Part shown: positions 8,873 to 17,916 of the stretch, piece by piece
Numbering within the stretch: the first letter of the stretch is position 1
Layout: each line of letters begins with the position of its first letter
Assembly (NCBI RefSeq): GCF_013374995.1
Contig: NZ_CP056030.1
Coordinates: 248,001 to 312,000 of the forward strand
Origin: Pseudomonas eucalypticola
Lineage (GTDB): Bacteria > Pseudomonadota > Gammaproteobacteria > Pseudomonadales > Pseudomonadaceae
Length of the DNA stretch: 64,000 bases
Direction: 5' to 3'
The notes under the pieces: generated by a model
Told to the model about the DNA's origin: nothing
Database searches by the model: none
Seen by the model: only the letters and a program-made list of their open reading frames with translations
Program-made: the position numbers and the translations under genes

Positions 8873-10309
8873 TCAGCGTTCCTTGATGTGCAACCAGCTC
8901 AGGAAGCCGCCCTTGCGAACCTCCGCCGGCCTCTGCAGCAGCAATGACTGGCTCTTGTGCTGGCGGTAGTGCTGCAGCTTGGTGAACGCGGCGCGCACTT
9001 CGCTGCGCTCGACCATGCAGGCTTTGAGTTCCTGCTTGTCGATGCGGTAGAGGATGCAGGTGGTCAAAGTGCGGAATTCAGCCAGCGAGGCACCTTCGGA
9101 CACCAGGTTGTCCTCGCCCAGTATTTCACCAGGGCCCATGCGCCCGGCCTCGATGAGTTTCTCGCCATCCTTGATACTGGCCGACACTACCCCTGTGCCA
9201 ATCACCAGCAGGTCGTCGGAGGTGGCGCCGTAGGCCAGGATCAATTGGTCTTCGGGGTACTCCACCGAGACCATGCGCTCGGCCAGATGGTCCTTGTCAT
9301 CATTGCTCAGCGAGCGGAACACGCGAACGTCTTCAAGCAAGGCCCGCGGCCGTGACCAGGGACGCTCTGCCGCTTCGCTGGCCCAGCTCACCCCCGACGC
9401 CTGCAAGTGCCGGTGCGCCAGGTCGAACAGCAGGTTCTGCGCCTCGGTCTTCTGGTCCATGGAGCGGATGAACCCGCTGGCTTCGTACTCCATGTATTCC
9501 AGGGTCGACTCTTTCACGGCAACCTTCGGTTTGGGTGAAATCAGCAAGGCGGTAGTGCCTTGCAAGGCCTTCTCCAGCGCATCGAGTACCTTGCGTGGCC
9601 GCACCTGGGCCGGCACGGCGATGCGGATGGAAACCCCGTGCATATTGATCGGGCGGCTGAAGTTGAGCAGCTTGGCCTTGGCCGCCAATGAGTTGGGAAT
9701 CACCGCCATGGCGCCGTTGCTGGTCATCAAGTGGGTGGCGCGCCAGTCGATGTCCACCACCTTGCCTTCGGTGCCGTCGATGGAGATCCAGTCATCCACC
9801 TGATACGGCTTGGTGGTGTTGAGCACGATGCCGGAAAACACGTCGCTGAGGGTGCTCTGCAACGCCAGGCCGACGATGATCGCCATGGCACCCGAGGTGG
9901 CCAGCAGGCCTTTGACCGGTAGTTGCATCACATAAGCCGCGGCCGCGACGATGGCGATCAGGAAGATTACCGCCCCCATCACTTCCTGCAGCAGGCGCCC
10001 GGCATGCCCGTTGCGCTGGAACAGCACCAGCCCCAGGATTACGGTGAGCACCCTGGCCGCGAACAGCCACCACATGATTTCCAGCAGGCTAGCAACCATG
10101 TTCAGGGTGGCGTCGTCTGGCCAGGGAGCGGGCGTGAGCGGGCTCATGCCCGTGGAGTTGAGCACCCAGCTAAAGAGAATGAACGCTGTGACCCGCGTTG
10201 CCAGCCGCGCGAGCCGATGCTTTTGCGCGATGGCATGCCACACCGCCAGGTCGAGCAGCAACAGCGCGGTACCAATGGCCAACGGGTGATTGCTGATGAA
10301 TGTGAACAT
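8873..10309 (-). CDS. MscS-type mechanosensitive channel with C-terminal cyclic-nucleotide-type domain
   Basis: 478 residues. There are four predicted N-terminal membrane segments (about 5-28, 38-53, 72-97, 108-130), then the MscS pore helix (GLLATSGAMAIIVGLALQSTLSDVFSGIVL, about 134-163), the beta domain (YQVDDWISIDGTEGKVVDIDWRATHLMTSNGAMAVIPNS, about 169-207) and a cytoplasmic part. From about residue 323 to 460 lies a CAP/cNMP-binding-type beta roll with GPGEILGEDNL at 392-402. The usual phosphate-cassette Pro-Arg-Ala is absent (SEGASLAEFR instead), so ligand binding is uncertain. Such proteins sit in the inner membrane and gate on membrane tension, possibly tuned by a nucleotide. It is convergent with amaA. 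Confidence 0.88.
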   Translation of the reverse strand: MFTFISNHPLAIGTALLLLDLAVWHAIAQKHRLARLATRVTAFILFSWVLNSTGMSPLTPAPWPDDATLNMVASLLEIMWWLFAARVLTVILGLVLFQRNGHAGRLLQEVMGAVIFLIAIVAAAAYVMQLPVKGLLATSGAMAIIVGLALQSTLSDVFSGIVLNTTKPYQVDDWISIDGTEGKVVDIDWRATHLMTSNGAMAVIPNSLAAKAKLLNFSRPINMHGVSIRIAVPAQVRPRKVLDALEKALQGTTALLISPKPKVAVKESTLEYMEYEASGFIRSMDQKTEAQNLLFDLAHRHLQASGVSWASEAAERPWSRPRALLEDVRVFRSLSNDDKDHLAERMVSVEYPEDQLILAYGATSDDLLVIGTGVVSASIKDGEKLIEAGRMGPGEILGEDNLVSEGASLAEFRTLTTCILYRIDKQELKACMVERSEVRAAFTKLQHYRQHKSQSLLLQRPAEVRKGGFLSWLHIKER

Positions 10310-10538
10310 GGACGTCCCTGGGGCAGGTCTGCGTGTCCTAGGCTCTGTACGAGATGCATGCCAGCTCGGAAATGCTGCGTTGAAAACAGGCTCGCCCGGC
10401 CTTCGCTGTAATACATTTCATACAGGCTCTAGTGTGCTTGAGTATTGGCCTGCCTGCCACCGTCGCGCGCAAATGAAATGGGTTGGCTGGTGATAGAAGA
10501 TATGGTTACTATCCTAATCATTAGCTAGCTATGTAGAT

Positions 10539-12542
10539 ATGCATGGAATGGCGAGTTTCCCGCGGACTGTCAGCGATTTCACCCAGGCTGTATTCAACCC
10601 GACGACCCCGGCGTTGCAGTTTGCGCTGAAGAACATGCTCGGTGGTGGCCTGGCGCTGTATCTGGCGTTCATCCTGCAAATGCAGCAACCGCAATGGGCG
10701 CTCACCACGGTATTCATCGTCAACCAGCCGTTGAGTGGCATGGTGTTGTCCAAGGGCGCTTATCGGCTGCTGGGCACCTTCGTGGGTGCCGTGGTTTCGC
10801 TGGGCATGATTGCAATGTTCGGCCAGTCCCCGTTGCTGTTCCTTTCGTGCATGGCGCTTTGGCTGGGGTTCTGCACGGCTGGGGCGTCGCTGTATCGTAA
10901 CAACGCCTCTTATGGTTTCGTGTTGGCCGGCTACACCACGGCGATCATCGCATTGCCTGCAACGGCGGCACCGCTGAATGTGTTCGACCAGGCCCAGGCA
11001 CGTTTCTTCGAAATAACCCTGGGCATTGTCTGTGCGTCGTTGGTGAGTACCGTGCTATGGCCCAGGCGTGTCGAACGCCAATTGGCGGTTCAGGCCCGCC
11101 ATGCCTGGCAGTCGGGCATGGCCGCCGCCGCTGCGGAATTGCTGGGTGTAGACCAGCGCCAAGGCTTGCTGGACGCCCTTGGGCGGATCGTCTCGGTGGA
11201 TGCCCAGCGTGACCACGCGGCCTTCGAAGGGCCGTTGGGCCGCCTGCGAGCCCAGGCGCTGAGGTTGATGAGCCGTGATTTGCTCAGCCTGCTGCGGGTC
11301 GCCCGGGGTGTGGCGCGCCAACGCTTGCTGCTGGATGAGCGCGCCGGCGAGTACATCGACCCGATCATCGCCGGTGTCGCCCAAGCCCTGGCTGACGGCG
11401 GGGAAATGGCGCTGGGCCAGCAGGCCGTGGTGGTCGATGAAACCCTGCTCGCGCAGGGGCTCGAACCGCCATTGCATGCCTGCCTGATGCGCCTGACCGT
11501 GGTGCTGCGCTTGGCGACCATCGCCGCCGGCACTCTCAAGGCAGTCGAACAAGGCGATGAGGTCACTGATGCCCCCGGGCCTTTGGCCTGGCATCGGGAT
11601 GTGGAACAGGGCGTCATGTCCGGGCTGCGCAGCGCCCTGGCCTTCCTCGCGGTAGCGGCGTTGTGGATATTCACCGCCTGGCCCGCGGGGCTGGGCGCGG
11701 TGTCCATCAGTGGTGTGGTATTGAGCCTGTTCGCCGGCCGCGAGGCTCCGGCGGGCGCGGCCATGAATTTTCTCAAGGGCATTGCCCTGTCGGTGCCGGT
11801 GGCTGCACTGGTAGCCTACGGGCTGCTACCCGGCTGGGAGGGTTTTCCCATGCTCTGCCTGGGGCTTGGCGTGCCGCTGTTCATGGCATCGCTGTGCCTG
11901 AGCCAGCCGAGCATCGCGCCTGTGGCTTCATCGTTCTGCATCTTCTTTGTCAACAACGTCGCCCCCAGCAACGCCATGACCTACGACCTGGAGCAGTTCC
12001 TCAACAAGGCGCTGGCGACGCTGATCGGGGTGGGTATTGCCGTGCTGGTGTTCCGGTTAATCACCCTGGGCCCCGGGGCGCGGCATTACCGGCGGTTGGT
12101 GGAAGCTTCGCTGGCCGACCTGTCGCAACTGGCCCGGCGGCCCTTGGCGCAGGCCGAAGGCTGGTTCGGGGGGCGCATGGCCGACCGGTTGATGCGGTTG
12201 GCGCGTTACCGCAATGCGCACCCGGACGAGCCGAACCTGCATTGGCATGATGGCCTTTTTGGGCTGGACCTGGGCGGCGAGTTGCTGCACCTGCGCGGCT
12301 GCCTGGTGGATGCCAGCGGGTCATTGGCCCTTGAGCGTGACCGCTACTTGCGCGATGTGGCGCGGTTGCTGAAACAGGTGCGGCCGGCGCCGGAGGTGTT
12401 GCAGCTATTGGATGAGGTGAGCGCACGGCTGCAGGAGGCGCTGGACGTGGACGTTCGGTTGACCGCGCGGCGGCGGGAGTTGGCGCAGGTAGCGGTGGGG
12501 CAGGTTCGGTCGGTGTGGCGGCGGTGGTGTCAAAAATCGTGA
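10539..12542 (+). CDS. FUSC-family aromatic-acid-type exporter (AaeB-like)
   Basis: A 667-residue inner-membrane protein with two hydrophobic blocks, each of several helices (about residues 28-165 and 360-510), separated and followed by large cytoplasmic parts, the FUSC/AaeB/YccS organisation. AaeB partners an AaeA membrane-fusion protein for hydroxybenzoate efflux; no such partner is present here, so the substrate is open. Two in-frame ATGs lie 9 bases apart (10539 and 10548) without a clear Shine-Dalgarno, so the exact start is uncertain. The 229 bases upstream hold the divergent mscS promoter; nothing else is recognised. It converges on comM. Confidence 0.85.
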   Translation: MHGMASFPRTVSDFTQAVFNPTTPALQFALKNMLGGGLALYLAFILQMQQPQWALTTVFIVNQPLSGMVLSKGAYRLLGTFVGAVVSLGMIAMFGQSPLLFLSCMALWLGFCTAGASLYRNNASYGFVLAGYTTAIIALPATAAPLNVFDQAQARFFEITLGIVCASLVSTVLWPRRVERQLAVQARHAWQSGMAAAAAELLGVDQRQGLLDALGRIVSVDAQRDHAAFEGPLGRLRAQALRLMSRDLLSLLRVARGVARQRLLLDERAGEYIDPIIAGVAQALADGGEMALGQQAVVVDETLLAQGLEPPLHACLMRLTVVLRLATIAAGTLKAVEQGDEVTDAPGPLAWHRDVEQGVMSGLRSALAFLAVAALWIFTAWPAGLGAVSISGVVLSLFAGREAPAGAAMNFLKGIALSVPVAALVAYGLLPGWEGFPMLCLGLGVPLFMASLCLSQPSIAPVASSFCIFFVNNVAPSNAMTYDLEQFLNKALATLIGVGIAVLVFRLITLGPGARHYRRLVEASLADLSQLARRPLAQAEGWFGGRMADRLMRLARYRNAHPDEPNLHWHDGLFGLDLGGELLHLRGCLVDASGSLALERDRYLRDVARLLKQVRPAPEVLQLLDEVSARLQEALDVDVRLTARRRELAQVAVGQVRSVWRRWCQKS

Positions 12543-12643
12543 GATGAGGGAACCGGACGTCTGGTTCATCGCGATGGATTCCAGTTTCTGACCCCCCCCT
12601 GTCCGAAATTAGCGAAACTATAACCAGTCGTTTTTTCTATTTG

Positions 12644-14137
12644 TTACTGGCTGCTGGGCCGATACTGCAACGCCTCCGCCACATGCCCGCGTCCTATCTG
12701 CGCCACTTCCTCCAGGTCGGCCAATGTCCGCGCCACCTTCAACAGCCGGTGCGCAGCCCGCAACGATAACGTCAGCCGCTCGCACGCGGTTTCCAGCCAG
12801 TGCTCATCGGCTGTGGATAACTTGCAATGGGCTTTCAGCCCCGGCAGGTCAAGGAAGGCATTGGCGCAACCCTGGCGCTTGAACTGCCGTTCGCGGGCGG
12901 CGGCCACGCGGGCCGCAGCATGGGCAGTATCGTCGCCTGGTTGCGGGGTGGGGTTCAGCGCCGTGGTTTCGCGGGCGACGGTCAGGTGCAGGTCGATGCG
13001 GTCCAGCAGCGGCCCCGATAGCTTGTTGCGGTACCGGGCGATCTGGTCGGTGCTGCAACTGCAGCGGCTGCTGGGGTCGCCGAGATATCCACAGGGGCAG
13101 GGGTTCATGGCGGCGACCAGTTGAAAGCGCGCCGGGAAGCGGATCTTGTCGCGGGCGCGGGCGATGACTATTTCGCCGGACTCCAGGGGTTCGCGCAGCA
13201 CCTCCAGTACCTTGCGGTCGAACTCGGGGAGTTCGTCGAGGAAGAGCACCCCATGGTGGGCCAGGGTTATTTCCCCTGGTTGCGGACGGCTGCCACCCCC
13301 TACCAGCGCGGCGCCGGAAGCCGAGTGGTGGGGATGGCGGAACGGACGCTGCGGCCAGTGCGTCAACGGTGCGAGGCTGGCGACTGACTGGATGGCCGCC
13401 ACCTCCAGCGCTTCGCGTTCGTCCAGCGGCGGCAATAGCCCAGGCAGGCGGCTGGCGAGCAGGGTCTTGCCGGTACCGGGCGGACCGCTGAACAACAGGT
13501 TATGCGCTCCCGCGGCAGCGACCAGCAATGCGCGCTTGGCGGCCTGTTGGCCCTGTACCTCGCTGAGGTCCGGGTAGGGGCGGTTGAGCAGGATAAGGCC
13601 ATTGGAACTGAACGGGCTGATACGCTGCTGCTCGTTGAAATGGCAGACCAGCTCCAGCAGGTTGCTGGCGGCTATGACCACCAGCCCGGAGGCCAGGCTG
13701 GCTTCCTCGGCGTTCTCGCACGGCACCACCAGCGCCCGCCCCGCCTCCCGCGCCGCCAGTGCCGCAGGCAGTACGCCCTGAACCGGGCGAATGGCGCCGG
13801 ACAGCGCCAATTCGCCCAGGCATTCCACATCACGCAGTGCCGCGCTGGGAAACTGGCCGCTGGCGGCGAGTATGCCCAGTGCGATGGCCAGGTCGTAGCG
13901 CCCACCGTCCTTGGGCAGGTCGGCGGGCGCCAGGTTCTGGGTGATACGGCGTGTCGGGAAATTGAGCTGCGAATTGACGATGGCGCTGCGCACGCGGTCC
14001 TTGCTCTCCTTGACCGAGGCTTCCGGCAGGCCTACCAGCGTGAGCGAAGGCAGGCCATTGGCAAGGTGGGTTTCCACCGTGACGGCCGGCGCGCCGACAC
14101 CGACCTGGGCGCGGCTGTGGACGATGGCTAGGGACAT
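12644..14137 (-). CDS. comM: YifB-family Mg-chelatase-like AAA+ ATPase, branch-migration helicase ComM
   Basis: 497 residues. The N-terminal ChlI-like fold (about 20-140) begins MSLAIVHSRAQVGVGAPAVTVE; the AAA+ core has a Walker A GPPGTGKT, a Walker B VLFLDELPEF and a zinc-finger-like MNPCPCGY...CSC segment; the C-terminal lid follows. ComM is a hexameric helicase promoting branch migration during integration of transforming DNA. The start at 14137 follows GGAG and matches the family N-terminus; an upstream in-frame ATG adds 65 residues with no family support. It converges with the FUSC gene. Present in many non-competent species too, so it does not prove natural transformation. Confidence 0.93.
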   Translation of the reverse strand: MSLAIVHSRAQVGVGAPAVTVETHLANGLPSLTLVGLPEASVKESKDRVRSAIVNSQLNFPTRRITQNLAPADLPKDGGRYDLAIALGILAASGQFPSAALRDVECLGELALSGAIRPVQGVLPAALAAREAGRALVVPCENAEEASLASGLVVIAASNLLELVCHFNEQQRISPFSSNGLILLNRPYPDLSEVQGQQAAKRALLVAAAGAHNLLFSGPPGTGKTLLASRLPGLLPPLDEREALEVAAIQSVASLAPLTHWPQRPFRHPHHSASGAALVGGGSRPQPGEITLAHHGVLFLDELPEFDRKVLEVLREPLESGEIVIARARDKIRFPARFQLVAAMNPCPCGYLGDPSSRCSCSTDQIARYRNKLSGPLLDRIDLHLTVARETTALNPTPQPGDDTAHAAARVAAARERQFKRQGCANAFLDLPGLKAHCKLSTADEHWLETACERLTLSLRAAHRLLKVARTLADLEEVAQIGRGHVAEALQYRPSSQ

Positions 14138-14234
14138 GGTTGCTCCGTGCATTGAAGGGGGGCCGCTTCCTGCGGTGTTTGAAGCGTAGTGGGTGGCAGG
14201 CCGGCTGGGCGCTGGATATTGCGGCAGGGTGTTT

Positions 14235-14278
14235 CCGCGGTGCCAGCTTCCCGAGCTTCGCCCGGTCCCACAAGGAGC
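14235..14278 (-). repeat. Dispersed intergenic repeat, copy 1
   Basis: A block of about 44 bases, CCGCGGTGCC...GCTTCCCGAGCTTCGCCCGG...CCCACAAGG, between comM and the LysR gene. The same block, a few bases different, recurs in the opposite strand at 41285-41325 and in shortened form at 51143-51176. It is short, GC-rich and extragenic, so a REP-like element is the likely class. Strand is arbitrary. Confidence 0.55.
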
Positions 14279-14315
14279 TTTTGAACGCGCTTGAAGTAGA
14301 CGAGGCTCGCTCTGG

Positions 14316-15227
14316 TTACCTCGGCAAATCACTCATGAACGCCTCCAACCGCGACCTCAACCATCGCTCGCCAGGATCCGTGTCCATCACACTCAGCCAC
14401 ACCATCGACAAATCCAGTGTCGGCGTATCGAACGGCAGTGGCTCGGTGTACAGGTTTCCATACCCCACCATGGCGTTCGCCGCATAGTCCGGCGCCCCGG
14501 CCAGCAGGTCGGTGCCCGCCAGCAGCGCGGGCAGGGCGCTGTATTGGGGTACCGAAAGCACTACGTTGCGCTTGCGCCCGATCTCTTCCAGCCACTCATC
14601 CACCACGCCGCTGGTGTTGGCCATGTGCGACACCAGCACGTGGGGGCGGGCGCAGTATTCGTCCAGGGTCAGGGGGTGGTCGGATTTGTCGGCGCGCAGG
14701 ATGCGTGGCTGGATGCGGCGCAGCAGTTTGCGCTTGGCGTTGGCCGGCAGGCCGCGGGTCTGGCTGATGCCCACGGTGATCTCGCCGGAGGCCAGCAGGT
14801 CGGGGACCCGCCAGTAGTCGACGTGCTGGACCACGAACACCACCTTCGGCGCTTCCAGGCGCAGGGCGCGCAGCAAGGGCGGCAGCAGGCCGAATTCGAC
14901 GTCGTCGGACAGGCCGATGCGGAAGGTGGAGGTGCTGACGGCCGGGTCGAAGTCGTGGCTGAGGCTGATGGCGATGGACAGGGCGTCCAGGGCCGGGGAC
15001 AGGTGGCGCGCCAGCTCTTCGGCGCGGGCGGTGGGCTCCATGCGGTGGCCGACCCGCACGAACAGCGGGTCGTTGAACATGGTGCGCAGGCGGTTGAGCG
15101 CCGAGCTGATGGTGGGCTGGCCAAGGAACAGCTTTTCCGCGACGCGGGTGACGTTGCGTTCCAGCATCAAGGTCTCGAACACCACCATGAGGTTGATGTC
15201 GGCCTTGCGCAATTCGTTGCGGTTCAT
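14316..15227 (-). CDS. LysR-family transcriptional regulator (NodD/LeuO-like group)
   Basis: 303 residues beginning MNRNELRKADINLMVVFETLMLERNVTRVAEKLFLGQPTISS, the style of the NodD/LeuO/PcaQ-like LysR subgroup where the helix-turn-helix is RVAEKLFLGQPTISSALNRLR. The rest is the usual effector-binding domain. Neighbours are comM and ubiK on the same strand, but with wide gaps and repeats between, so it looks monocistronic. No divergent partner gene is adjacent, so no target can be proposed from context. Confidence 0.88.
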   Translation of the reverse strand: MNRNELRKADINLMVVFETLMLERNVTRVAEKLFLGQPTISSALNRLRTMFNDPLFVRVGHRMEPTARAEELARHLSPALDALSIAISLSHDFDPAVSTSTFRIGLSDDVEFGLLPPLLRALRLEAPKVVFVVQHVDYWRVPDLLASGEITVGISQTRGLPANAKRKLLRRIQPRILRADKSDHPLTLDEYCARPHVLVSHMANTSGVVDEWLEEIGRKRNVVLSVPQYSALPALLAGTDLLAGAPDYAANAMVGYGNLYTEPLPFDTPTLDLSMVWLSVMDTDPGERWLRSRLEAFMSDLPR

Positions 15228-15278
15228 CGGCGTGTGCCTCCAGTCCTTTCAGATGAAGGCTGGAGTGTAGAGCGTGTG

Positions 15279-15298
15279 GGAGCTGGCAGGCCAGCTCC
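15279..15298. repeat. Short perfect inverted repeat
   Basis: GGAGCTGG (15279-15286), loop CAGG, CCAGCTCC (15291-15298), between ubiK and the LysR gene. No T-tract follows on either strand, so it is more REP-like than a terminator, though it may stop or stabilise the ubiK transcript. Confidence 0.4.
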
Positions 15299-15310
15299 GA
15301 CCAGGTCTGG

Positions 15311-15571
15311 TTATTCGCTGGGGGGCGTCAGGCGCGCTTCCAGTTCAGCCATCTTGGCCTCCAGCGCTTCCAGGCGCGCGCGGGTGCGGGCCAGCACCAC
15401 CATCTGGCTATCGAATTCCTCGCGGCTGACCAGGTCCAGCTTGCTGAACCCGCTTTGCAGCAGCAGCTTGAATTGGCTTTCCAGCTCCGCGCGTGGTTGG
15501 GCGGTGTCGCTGCTGAACAGGCGCGAGGCGTGGTCGCCGAGGGCGTCGAGGAAGGCTTTGGGCGCAAGCAT
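15311..15571 (-). CDS. ubiK: Ubiquinone biosynthesis accessory factor UbiK (YqiC/BMFP family)
   Basis: 86 residues, starting MLAPKAFLDALGDHASRLFS. The N-terminal amphipathic helix and C-terminal coiled coil (LARTRARLEALEAKMAELEARL) are the BMFP/YqiC architecture; UbiK forms trimers and helps UbiJ and the Ubi complex in aerobic ubiquinone synthesis, near the membrane. Upstream in-frame codons would more than double the length but run through the glnK promoter region, so I start at 15571. It is divergent from glnK across a 412-base regulatory interval. Confidence 0.85.
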   Translation of the reverse strand: MLAPKAFLDALGDHASRLFSSDTAQPRAELESQFKLLLQSGFSKLDLVSREEFDSQMVVLARTRARLEALEAKMAELEARLTPPSE

Positions 15572-15673
15572 GGTGAAATTCCTGAATCTGATGGCCTGGA
15601 GTGTAACACGAGGCCGTCTATAGTCAGTTCGTGGCGGGGCGCACGGTTTTTGCGCATCGCCGTGATCCACGGC

Positions 15674-15688
15674 GCACCAGTGTGGGGC
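15674..15688 (+). promoter_or_regulatory. Candidate NtrC binding site upstream of glnK
   Basis: GCACC-N5-GGGGC fits the NtrC half-site pattern GCACC-N5-GGTGC with one mismatch. It is 76 bases upstream of the -24 element of the sigma-54 promoter below, a normal enhancer distance. Confidence 0.45.
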
Positions 15689-15763
15689 GCAACCGTTGAT
15701 CAGGTGTGGGGCAACGCAGGGCGTTGGCGGTAAATAGGCCGAATTTGTTGAGTTGCGCGGACA

Positions 15764-15779
15764 TGGCAAGGTTTCTGCT
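15764..15779 (+). promoter_or_regulatory. Sigma-54 promoter of glnK-amtB
   Basis: TGGCAAGGTTTCTGCT has the obligatory GG-N10-GC spacing and matches TGGCACG-N4-TTGCW at 14 of 16 defined or free positions. Transcription would begin near 15790, leaving a leader of about 190 bases before glnK. The 412-base interval 15572-15983 otherwise contains only the NtrC-like site and the ubiK promoter side; I see no further gene in it. Confidence 0.65.
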
Positions 15780-15818
15780 TAGACACCATTGACCCATGCA
15801 CTGATGCAGTCGATGTGA

Positions 15819-16322
<504 letters not shown>

Positions 16323-16358
16323 GCCGCCCCAAACCCCAACGCCCCAGGAGATAACAAC

Positions 16359-17705
16359 ATGACTCTGCGTCGCTTCGCAGGGCTAGGAGCCCTTTTGTCC
16401 CTCGTTTTGCCAACGCTTGCGATGGCTGCCGACGAGGTGGCAACCCCAGCCGCCCCCGTGCTCAACTCCGGCGATACCGCCTGGATGCTCACGTCCACCG
16501 CGCTGGTGCTGTTCATGACCATTCCAGGCCTGGCGCTGTTCTACGGCGGCATGGTGCGGTCCAAGAACATCCTCTCGGTAATGATGCAGTGCTTCGCCAT
16601 CACCGGCCTGGTCAGCATTCTGTGGACCATCTACGGTTACAGCATGGCGTTCGACACCACCGGTATGGAAGCGGGCGTAGTCAACTACAACTCCTTCGTG
16701 GGCAGCCTGGCCAAGGCTTTCCTGGCCGGCATCACCCCTGCCAGCATCACTGGCCCCGCGGCGCTGATTCCTGAAGCAGTGTTCGTGACCTTCCAGATGA
16801 CCTTCGCCATCATCACCCCGGCGCTGATCGTGGGTGCCTTCGCCGAGCGCATGAAGTTCTCGGCCATGCTGGTGTTCATGGGCATCTGGTTCACCCTGGT
16901 CTACGCACCGATCGCGCACATGGTCTGGTCCGGTCCTGGTTCGCTGTTGGGTGACTGGGGCGTGCTGGACTTCGCCGGTGGTACCGTGGTGCACATCAAC
17001 GCCGGTATCGCTGGCCTGGTGGCGTGCCTGGTGCTGGGCAAGCGCAAGGGCTTCCCGACCACCCCGATGGCCCCGCACAACCTGGGTTACACCCTGATGG
17101 GTGCGGCCATGCTGTGGGTAGGCTGGTTCGGCTTCAACGCCGGTTCCGCCGCTGCCGCCAACGGCACCGCCGGCATGGCCATGCTGGTTACCCAGATCGC
17201 CACTGCCGCTGCCGCGCTGGGCTGGATGTTCGCCGAGTGGGTCACCCACGGCAAACCCAGCGCACTGGGCATCGCCTCGGGCGTGGTCGCCGGCCTGGTG
17301 GCCATTACCCCGGCTGCCGGCACCGTGGGCCCCATGGGCGCGCTGGTCATCGGCCTGGCCGCTGGCGTGGTGTGCTTCTTCTGCGCCACCACCCTGAAAC
17401 GCAAACTGGGCTACGACGACTCCCTGGACGCATTCGGCGTGCACGGTATCGGCGGTATCCTGGGCGCGATCCTCACCGGTGTGTTCGCCGCACCGTCGCT
17501 GGGCGGCTTCGGCACCGTGACCGACATCGCCGCCCAAGTGTGGATTCAGTGCAAAGGCGTGGCGTTCACCATCGTCTACACCGCCGTGGTCACTTATGTG
17601 ATCCTCAAGGTGCTGGACATGGTCATGGGCCTGCGCGTCAACGAAGAAGAAGAGTCGGTCGGTCTGGACCTGGCTCAGCACAACGAGCGTGGCTACAACC
17701 TGTAA
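16359..17705 (+). CDS. amtB: Ammonium transporter AmtB
   Basis: 448 residues. A cleavable signal peptide (MTLRRFAGLGALLSLVLPTLAMA) precedes eleven membrane helices. Conserved Amt blocks include DTAWMLTSTALVLFMTIPGLALFYGGMVR, the AGGTVVHINAGIAGLVACLVLG stretch with the first pore histidine, and DAFGVHGIGGILGAILTGVFA with the second. A trimeric inner-membrane channel that brings in ammonium when it is scarce and is closed by GlnK. Co-transcribed with glnK; the leader just before the start (GGAGATAACAAC) holds the ribosome site. A strong terminator follows. Confidence 0.96.
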   Translation: MTLRRFAGLGALLSLVLPTLAMAADEVATPAAPVLNSGDTAWMLTSTALVLFMTIPGLALFYGGMVRSKNILSVMMQCFAITGLVSILWTIYGYSMAFDTTGMEAGVVNYNSFVGSLAKAFLAGITPASITGPAALIPEAVFVTFQMTFAIITPALIVGAFAERMKFSAMLVFMGIWFTLVYAPIAHMVWSGPGSLLGDWGVLDFAGGTVVHINAGIAGLVACLVLGKRKGFPTTPMAPHNLGYTLMGAAMLWVGWFGFNAGSAAAANGTAGMAMLVTQIATAAAALGWMFAEWVTHGKPSALGIASGVVAGLVAITPAAGTVGPMGALVIGLAAGVVCFFCATTLKRKLGYDDSLDAFGVHGIGGILGAILTGVFAAPSLGGFGTVTDIAAQVWIQCKGVAFTIVYTAVVTYVILKVLDMVMGLRVNEEEESVGLDLAQHNERGYNL

Positions 17706-17718
17706 CCGCCTGCGAAAA

Positions 17719-17745
17719 AATGCCCGGCTCGCCGGGCATTTTTTT
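17719..17745 (+). terminator. Rho-independent terminator of glnK-amtB
   Basis: Perfect 10-base stem AATGCCCGGC (17719-17728) and GCCGGGCATT (17731-17740) followed by a run of T, 14 bases after the amtB stop. The A-rich 5' side makes it function in both directions. Confidence 0.9.
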
Positions 17746-17863
17746 GCCCGCGATTTGTCATTTGCTCAAGGCGCAAACGGTTTGCGCGCGGGAACTTCCA
17801 GCTTGTTGCCGGCATCGATTCGGTGTAGGCATTTGGCTTACACGCATTGATGAATTTAGCCCC

Positions 17864-17891
17864 TTTGCTTTTTCCCAGAGCGCGCTAGAAT
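17864..17891 (+). promoter_or_regulatory. Probable sigma-70 promoter of yjbQ
   Basis: TTTGCT (17864-17869), 16-base spacer, TAGAAT (17886-17891), 25 bases upstream of the yjbQ start. An imperfect repeat GTGTA...TACAC (17823-17843) precedes it and could be an operator, but I cannot assign it. Confidence 0.4.
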
Positions 17892-17916
17892 GCGCCCCGA
17901 ACGTGTGGAGAATGGT

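Noticed and set aside
10290..10493. A 67-codon frame between mscS and the FUSC gene
   Set aside because: No ribosome site or similarity; it overlaps the mscS start and the divergent promoter.
12590..12605. C-rich run at the 3' side of the FUSC gene as a terminator
   Set aside because: No stem pairs with it and no T-run follows.
16383..17681. A 432-codon open frame opposite amtB
   Set aside because: amtB is certain; this translation is His/Gly-rich and typical of an antisense shadow.
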